This document shows, in pieces, positions 57,166 through 64,000 of a stretch of 64,000 bases of DNA. The notes under the pieces are model-generated. The model was not told where the DNA came from. It saw nothing but the letters and a program-made list of their open reading frames with translations, and ran no database searches. Source of the DNA: Prunella strophiata (Eukaryota; Chordata; Aves; Passeriformes; Prunellidae); the NCBI GenBank assembly GCA_036583965.1, contig JAZBQD010000014.1, positions 64,696,395 through 64,760,394 of the forward strand, written 5' to 3'. Within the stretch, counting starts at the first letter, position 1; each line of letters opens with the position of its first letter. The position numbers and the translations under genes are program-made.

Positions 57166-57340
57166 AATTGCCCAGAGAAACTGCAGACACCTCATCCTAT
57201 GGAAGTGTTTGGGGCCAGGCTGGATGGGGCTTGGAGCAACCTGGGATAGAGGAAGATGTCCCTGCCCATGCCACAGGGTTAGGCATGAGATCTTTAATGT
57301 CCCTTCCCAGCACAAACCATTCTGTGATTCAATGATTTCT
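57166..57340 (+). mobile_element. CR1 fragment, right arm of the pair
   Basis: Plus strand gcccagagaaactgcagaca, ggccaggctggatggggctt ggagcaacctggga and agcacaaaccattctgtgat form a CR1 3' segment in sense. It abuts the opposite-strand piece on its left. Confidence 0.85.
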
Positions 57341-57786
57341 GTGAAACACTGAGGGCCCAGCTGTACCCATCCTTTATAACCAGAGAACATTTGTGCTGCA
57401 TCACAGGCCCAGCAGCAGCTCACAACTTCAGCTTTAAATCCACCAGCCTGGTCCTTCTGGTGGGGGAATGTCACTGCAGGAGCCTGGGGTTCAGCTACAT
57501 GATCCAAACTGCTCCAGCAGCCATGGTGGTGTCCTCAGCCCCCAGCACAGCTCAGGTCCATCCCTGTGAGCTGCAGCACCCACAGCTTCCATCACACCCA
57601 ATGTCTGCAGGAATGGTCACTGGAAATTGCCCATTAATGCTGCTTACAGGGCTCAGAGCTTCTAATCTGCCTCAGGAATTTGGACTTCCAAATACAGAAG
57701 GCTGACCACGGAGCCACTGCAGCACCATGGGACACTTACAGCACCTTTGTTTCTCATGGAAAAATGCCATTATGCTGGGATTTCCT

Positions 57787-57850
57787 CATGGAATCATAGA
57801 ATGGCTTATATGGAAAGGAACATTAAAGATTGTCTACTTCCAACCCCATG
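57787..57850 (-). mobile_element. Short CR1 3'-end fragment
   Basis: gaatcatagaatggcttata tggaaaggaacattaaag is the complement of a CR1 terminus; about 60 bp remain. Confidence 0.7.
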
Positions 57851-58110
57851 ACAAAAAAATTTCTTTACCCACCAGTTCTCTGAAGTGAATATCATGGCAA
57901 ATACATTGCCAGATGTTATCTGTTGTCAGCTACTACTCTGGCTTTGCTGTCAATATTTTTTCCCACTATCATTCACTCACTACAGGATCTTCACATTTGG
58001 CCACAGGCCTGTTTTAATTTTAACTGTAATTCTGACTCTGTTTTATTACTTTTCTGCACTTGGCCTTCATCTTCTAAATACGTCCCTCCCCCAGTTCAGC
58101 TATATTTTCC

Positions 58111-58240
58111 TATAGCATTTCCTATTTTATTGATCATAATTACTAATGTCTGGCATTAATTCCTAAGGTTATATCATTAATTCCTAAGGTTTGGCATTAA
58201 TTCCTAAGGTTATAGCATTTCCTATTTTATTGATCATAAT
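58111..58240. repeat. 30-bp direct repeat, copies 100 bp apart, with internal short repeats
   Basis: The 30-mer that begins tatagcatttcctattttat occurs perfectly at 58111-58140 and 58211-58240. Between them, the word cattaattcctaaggtt recurs three times. Confidence 0.9.
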
Positions 58241-61200
58241 TCCCAAGGTTTGGCAAAACCGGTTTGAATTTCAGACCCAAAGAGGAAGTTTCCATTGGAA
58301 AGTGTCTCTCAGGAAAAAATTAACATCCCACATAGGGTTAAACTTGGAAAAAAATGCAATTTTCTAAATGGAAAATTGGTGCTGTTCCAAGAAGCCGCTC
58401 AGGATCAATGTATAGTCCTCAGCATTAAATTTCAAATGAAAGGTTAATAGTAACCTGGAAAATGCTACCAAAAATAGGCATCTGCATTTGCTTTACCCTG
58501 TGCTGAATTTTGCTTTATTGTTCTTGGAGAATTAGTGAGATCACATCAGCAATACCATGCAAAGCTGTACTGAGAAACTCCATGACCTACACATGCTCCC
58601 TTTGAAGGACACCCTGCACAAAAAAGAAGCCCTGTGCGTGCACATGACATCAAAGAGATGGTGCACTGGTCACAGCTCTGCCAGGGAAACACGAATTTTT
58701 CCAGCATCCTGTGCTCAAAACCCATCAATATGGGATCGATGGCACCCTTGCACACATCCTGTGCAAAGCTCCAGCAGAGCTCTCCTGGCTCCCTGGGGCA
58801 CCCACACCTCCTGCAGCCCTTCCCCAGCTCCCTGGGGCACCAGGAGCTGGCTGAGCAGCACTTCAGCAGGTGTGTCCCACCCTGTGTCCCCTGCAGCTCC
58901 ACTGCCCCCATCCCATACAATTCTTGCTTTCACTTCAAGTGTCCCTCTGTGCCCAGCTCCCCAGGCCCAGCACATGTAATATTAGATGTTTCCAGACCTC
59001 TACATCTGAGCCAGACATCTCACAGTCCTCCATAAGAGTTGACTGACACAGGCATTTCCAGGGCACAGATCCTCTGTCCTAAAGTAAATGCTTATTTCAG
59101 GGCATTTCTGAAACTCTACAAGTATTGTTTTCTTCTGCACTGACTAGAGAGCTTTCTTCCAGACAACCCCCTGTAGCAATGAGCTTTCTCCACTGACAAA
59201 CAGCAACACCATCTTCAGTGCCCTTCCTATTTTTCTGCACCAATTTCTTCATTCCTGTCTTTCACATAGATGGGAGATGCCTTGCACTCCTTCCACTTAA
59301 TTAGAAATGAAGAGCAGAGAGGGCACAAGCCCTCACAGCCAGTTCCCAATGCACTGAACACTCAGTCTGTGCAGAAAATACTGGATGAAGCCCAGGAGCA
59401 AAGAGCATTTACCATATCTCTTATGAAACAGGACAGCAAAAGGCTCCTGCAATTTAACAGCTTGCTCTGCTCCTGTTGTTTTCCAACCACAGACATCACT
59501 GAGCCAAAAAAACAAAAACAAAAACAAAAAAACAACAAAAAACCAACAAAAAACCTCTTCTATGCTACCTGGCCAATATTACTAACCAACAGCTCTCAAG
59601 AGGTCTGACACTTACTCCTCCCCTGAACGTGGACTTCTTATTCCACTGATACTTTTGCCTAACCTGATTAACTGCACACAATGCTATTAAAAGACACTGC
59701 TTGCCAAAAGGGACATCCATAATCTTTACAGACCTCTGTGCTGTCTATATTTACATGTACAATAGGGATTAGTTGTGTATTTATTAGGAAAAAACCCTCC
59801 TCACAAATAAAAGCCTCTTTTAAGGAAAGAATGGTTACAGGCAGAGATAAGAAGGGAACCCAACCTCACTGAGCATGGCTGTGATTCCCCCCAGACTAAT
59901 CTCAAGGAAAATGAGTCAACATTTTCACTTCCCTGCTACACCAAGAAATGCCACCCCAAAAAGGCAGCAGATGCAGAGACATGGCATTCTCCCTGTTGTG
60001 ACTGTTTCCCATGTCTGGCATCCATAGCATTAGCACACTCAGGGATGCTGCTTTCAACACTCTGAGACTACTCCAGAGCTTTCAAGGGCTGCTTATCAAT
60101 CACTTCTAATTCAGGCTTGAAAAGGAGAAGCAAGTTCCCAGTTCTTGTTAGTTTTGAGCTTCTAGCCCTTCCTCCTCTTTTACCATGCTCATAATTTGTA
60201 ATTGTAAACCAAATATCCCTGCTGCCCCTCTGTGTTCCCATCACCCCAGCCCATGAGGAAGCAACAGACCCTTGGGTCAGCAGGGCTGTCACATCACTGC
60301 CTCCAGAACTAATGCCCAGCTCCACACTCCTCCCCAACATGAGCACATTCCTCTTTAATCTCCTTTGAAATTACTTATATCAGTGATTTTCAGCTGAAAA
60401 TTTGAGCCAGGTTTTCAGTTATTCCTAAATCCCCAAATTCCTAAAGACATTTATGTGTATTCTGCCACATTTCTCTCTTCTGGACCCCTAATTCATTGGA
60501 GGCTGTTTTGGCAGTAAGAATCCCTGCCCTAATTGCATTACTTAGAACTTCACAAGGCAGCTGCATATATTCAGACTTTCTCAAAATCAGGCTATTTGCA
60601 TCTTGAATCTAATTCAAGCACCAGGTTTCAATCACCAGAAGCTAAGGTTGGAACACTGCCAAAGCCATCTGCAAATTAAAGATGAACTGAAGAGGTTTAC
60701 TGAATGAAAGCCAGAATTCAGCAAAAATATATCATCAATATTTGCAAGGAATCAGAATAAATGACATTTTACTAAGTTTTCATAGAACCTATTTAAATGT
60801 AAACCAGAATTCTAACCTAAATGTGTTATAATAAATGTCCAGTGAGCAGAGTGACTGCAGTGGACAGATGTCTGCAGAATGATGGGTGAGGTTCAGAGAG
60901 CCATGAGCAGCTCTGTCAGCAGGAGGAAGACAGGGACAACCCTTAGCAATGTTTACAAACAACAACTGATAAAAAAGTGTTTTGATGAATGTAGTGTCCC
61001 ACTGGAAATGAAAAAGGCATTGAGCTCTCACACTAACCAGGTCAAAGGACTTCCTTTGCTCTTGGTGAACCTGCTGCAGCATGGGATGATGATCACCAGA
61101 GAGATAACCAGGAGGAGGTCCCAGCACATCCCAGATGTTCAGAGTGGTGCAGAGGAACTGCACCCATTTCTCCCTCCACAGCTGCAGAGTTTGTACAGAC

Positions 61201-61389
61201 TCATTTCCACACAAGTACCTGAGGTTAGGTGGGACAAATCCTTGCTGTTCCTTCCTGCTGCACCCAGCTGTCACCTGCTGGGCTGCCATGGACATTTTGA
61301 ATGTGCTGGTGCAGCCTCTGAACAGTTTCCAGTCCACCTCTCAGAGATGCTTGTCACAGAAGTCATGTGCTATTACTACAGCAGGGCTT

Positions 61390-61560
61390 TTAATTAAGAG
61401 ATTGCAGAGTCAGAAGGGCATTACAGAAACCATTTAGTCCATGTTCTTGCCCCCCACACCTAAACCATTCCTGACAGAAGTTTGCCTAACCTTTCAGAAG
61501 CCTCCCAGTGAGGGATATTGCACAGCTCTGCAGGGTGAGGCTCGTGGTTATTGGCTGGAT
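61390..61560 (-). mobile_element. Ancient CR1/L3-like fragment
   Basis: Plus strand runs gcagagtcagaagggcatta cagaaacc, then ttcctgacagaagtttgcct aacctttcagaagcctcccagtg. This resembles the complement of old CR1/L3 3' ends in amniotes. Diverged, so tentative. Confidence 0.4.
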
Positions 61561-64000
61561 AAAAGGATGCTAATGTACTCAGAGCATTCATCAGGCAGCT
61601 AATGAAGCAGATATCATCAGCCAGGGAGCTGGGCTGGGAGAAATGGCTGCAGGTGAAGGCTTTATTAGTTGAAAAGTGCAGCCCAAAAGATACTATTTCA
61701 GCATATAAAGGGATTCAGAGAGCATGGCTGGCCCCAAAGGCTGGCTGCATCCCTCCAGGAAATCACATTTACTACGCTATACATTTATATATATTTATTA
61801 CATGATTTGTTGAAGATAGTTTCTTAAGGACAGTGCATTCCCATGTAACACAACATCAGCTGTAAGAAACTGCAGGGCTGTGCTCTGAACAGTTCTTCTC
61901 TTGGCTGCCAGGCACCCTCCCTCTGGCTGGAACCAGTGGAGATTTCTCCAGCCTCACAGGGCAGCAGCCAGGTCAGAGACTGTCATCTTCCAGCAGAGAT
62001 GGTGCTTTCTCACTCTGACACTTCTTCAGCCTTTGCCAAATCCCTTTCAGCAGCAGTCTAGTAATGGCTAGGAGAGCTTTTATTATCATTACCTTATTTT
62101 TCCTTTCAGGGACCATTTTCAGTCTGAAAAGGTCAGGTCAGCCAGCAGCCTTTTGACTATGAGAAATTTATTTCTCTTTTAAATAAAACTTCACAAAAAA
62201 GCTATGTGCAGCCCAACCCCAGCCATCTTTGAAAGTGTCTGGGATTATTTATTTTTGCAACCTGCAGAAACAAGTAGCCTCTAGTAAAACACTGTCTCTT
62301 TCATCCAGGGTCTTATCTGTTGCCCAGTTAAGTCAATAAAAGATATCCATTCACTTCAAAGGACAACAGGATGATCTACAGTTAACCAGCTCATGTACTC
62401 ATCACCCTGATGTTGTTTAAATAACAGGTAATGGTCATTGCCATCCTTGCAAGTGAAGCTCTACAGAAGGCAAAAACCTTCCTCCCTTTTAAAATAATCC
62501 CACTTGAATTTCATGGAAGGAGATACCAAACAGAGAATTCTACAGGATGGCACAAAATGGCCTTTGAAAAGATTAGTTTTCAGCCAGACATACTGCATTT
62601 GCAGAGGCATATCCAGTGATGGCTTAATAAGCTAATGAGAAGTGTGGAGCAGTTTGCCTGCCCCAAACCACATTTTGTGTCAGCACTACATCTAAAAGGA
62701 ACCTGATCCATCATAAAGTCATTTTTTTCTCCTAGTTTTCAGCAGAACAGCTCCCTGCACACTGTGTCAGCACTGCTGTGGACACAGGAAGGAGTGGTAA
62801 TGGGTGGCCAAGGCAGAAAGATGGACACAGGAAGAAAAGCATTTTCTTGTTTCATGTTAAGAACAGGACTGATCTATTGGTCACACAGACTTAGACTAGA
62901 TTAAATTGGTGGCAAAACAACTCCTTGATCCTGATGTCTTCTTTCCCAGCTTCCACAGCTTTATTTTTCAAGGGTCTGGGTCTCTCAGGCACCACAGAAC
63001 ATTTTAATGAATATGGAAATTAACACAGTCTCTAGGGATACACATCTCCAAAGCCACTCAATAGAATTTCCAAATGCATATTCTGGTTCTTAGCAACAAA
63101 GCCTTACAAATCTTCATCAAAGACAGACTTTTTAATGCCAGTCAGACCATAGAAAATTGAGAGTTAAGAGAATAAGCTTTGTGCATTAACTGCATCTTTG
63201 GTGAAATGCTGATTCCTGTTTCAAAACCTCCTAGCCCTGCTTTTCAAAAAGCAGCTTGCAGGAAAGCCATCAAGAAGAAATTCAGACATGATGATACATG
63301 CTTGCATTGTGTCTTAAGACCTAAAATATTCTTTTCCTAAAGGAGAAAGGAGGAGTTGAACCTCCCACCCTGCTCCATCATCCCCCCATAGCTTGACTTG
63401 GGTGATTTGGAGATGGGGGAGTGAGATCTCAGATAAAGCATGGGATGGATGTAGCAAATTGTAAAAATGGCAGGAGACATCAAATCCTTTGAAAAGAGGG
63501 TTGGGTCTCCTTTACAATGCACAGGAATGTTATCATGGGCCAGAGGTGTAAGTCCTACTTCTTCATCAGCTGCTGACTTGCTTGTGGAGTCTCAGAGAAG
63601 TCTTCACTCACCTGCCTTTCAAGTGTAATCTCATTTGGCACACCTGGAGATGATACATTTCTCTGCAAATTATTCTGGGGACCAGACCACTTCATTTTGT
63701 CTTACCTAGTACAAAATACTGAGGTCAGGAGTGGAATCCAGAAGCTGAGTCCTTCAACAGATTAAATTGCCTTATCCACAGGCAAAGGGCAAAACCACAA
63801 AACAGATTTGAAGTTACTAATGCAATTCCACAGTATTTTGCCCACTGTCTGCATGGCTTCTGGGAAATGGAAAGCTTGGAGCACTTATTTTCTTTACATT
63901 TAAGACTCTGTAATAGGCCAGTCACAAGTGAAACAAAGAGGACACTTCTGCCAGGAGAGAGCTTGTAAAAACAGCAGGTTCATAATATGTTCTCTACCTC

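Larger units (their letters stand above)
54074..64000 (-). other. ELAPOR2 intron 1, partial
   Basis: At least 9.9 kb without a recognisable exon 1 or CpG-rich promoter. It holds CR1 pieces near 57.1-57.3 kb, 57.8 kb and 61.4 kb, a (GTTT)n run near 56890-56912, a 100-bp-spaced direct repeat at 58111-58240 and an A-rich simple repeat near 59510-59555. Otherwise nothing supported. Confidence 0.75.

Overview
The window is vertebrate nuclear DNA, most likely from a bird and probably a songbird. It is AT-rich, and its interspersed repeats are mainly truncated CR1-type LINEs plus LTR-like stretches of the sort common in passerines. It holds long microsatellites and no prokaryotic features. Nearly all coding content belongs to one minus-strand gene, which I identify as ELAPOR2 (KIAA1324L, EIG121-like). 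The identification rests on exon-by-exon protein similarity recalled from the human family; no database search was run.

I mapped 21 consecutive coding exons (called exons 2-22) running from 54073 down to the stop codon at 8174-8172. Each has an acceptor AG and a donor GT, and every junction phase agrees with its neighbour. They encode 966 residues if one extra base in exon 10 is ignored. The exon with the start codon and signal peptide was not found and should lie beyond 64000. Protein order: Cys-rich N-terminal ectodomain (exons 2-6), TNFR/GCC2-GCC3-like Cys repeats (exons 7-10), a conserved beta-rich segment (11-13), another Cys repeat (14), an MRH-like region (15-18), a membrane-proximal Cys module (19), the transmembrane helix (20) and a cytoplasmic tail with a YxxPhi-type motif (21-22).

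Layout: 1-~320 looks like the 3' end of a convergent plus-strand transcript (GRM3 by the synteny I recall, unproven). 320-5820 is intergenic with one CR1 relic. About 5820-8171 is the probable ELAPOR2 3' UTR, carrying a 355-bp (ATGG)n tract. 8172-54073 is the coding body. 54074-64000 is part of intron 1 with repeat relics and no recognisable exon.

Points of interest: a one-base insertion in exon 10 that breaks the frame; a recent tandem triplication in intron 14 that copied the end of exon 14 with an LTR-like element and leaves a latent in-frame 54-nt exon; an inverted repeat in intron 2 (poly-A/T plus about 33 bp) able to fold over the exon 3 acceptor; and long (AAGGG)n, (CATC)n and (AAGGAG)n tracts. 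I found no new multi-gene system; the novelty here is in gene and repeat structure.
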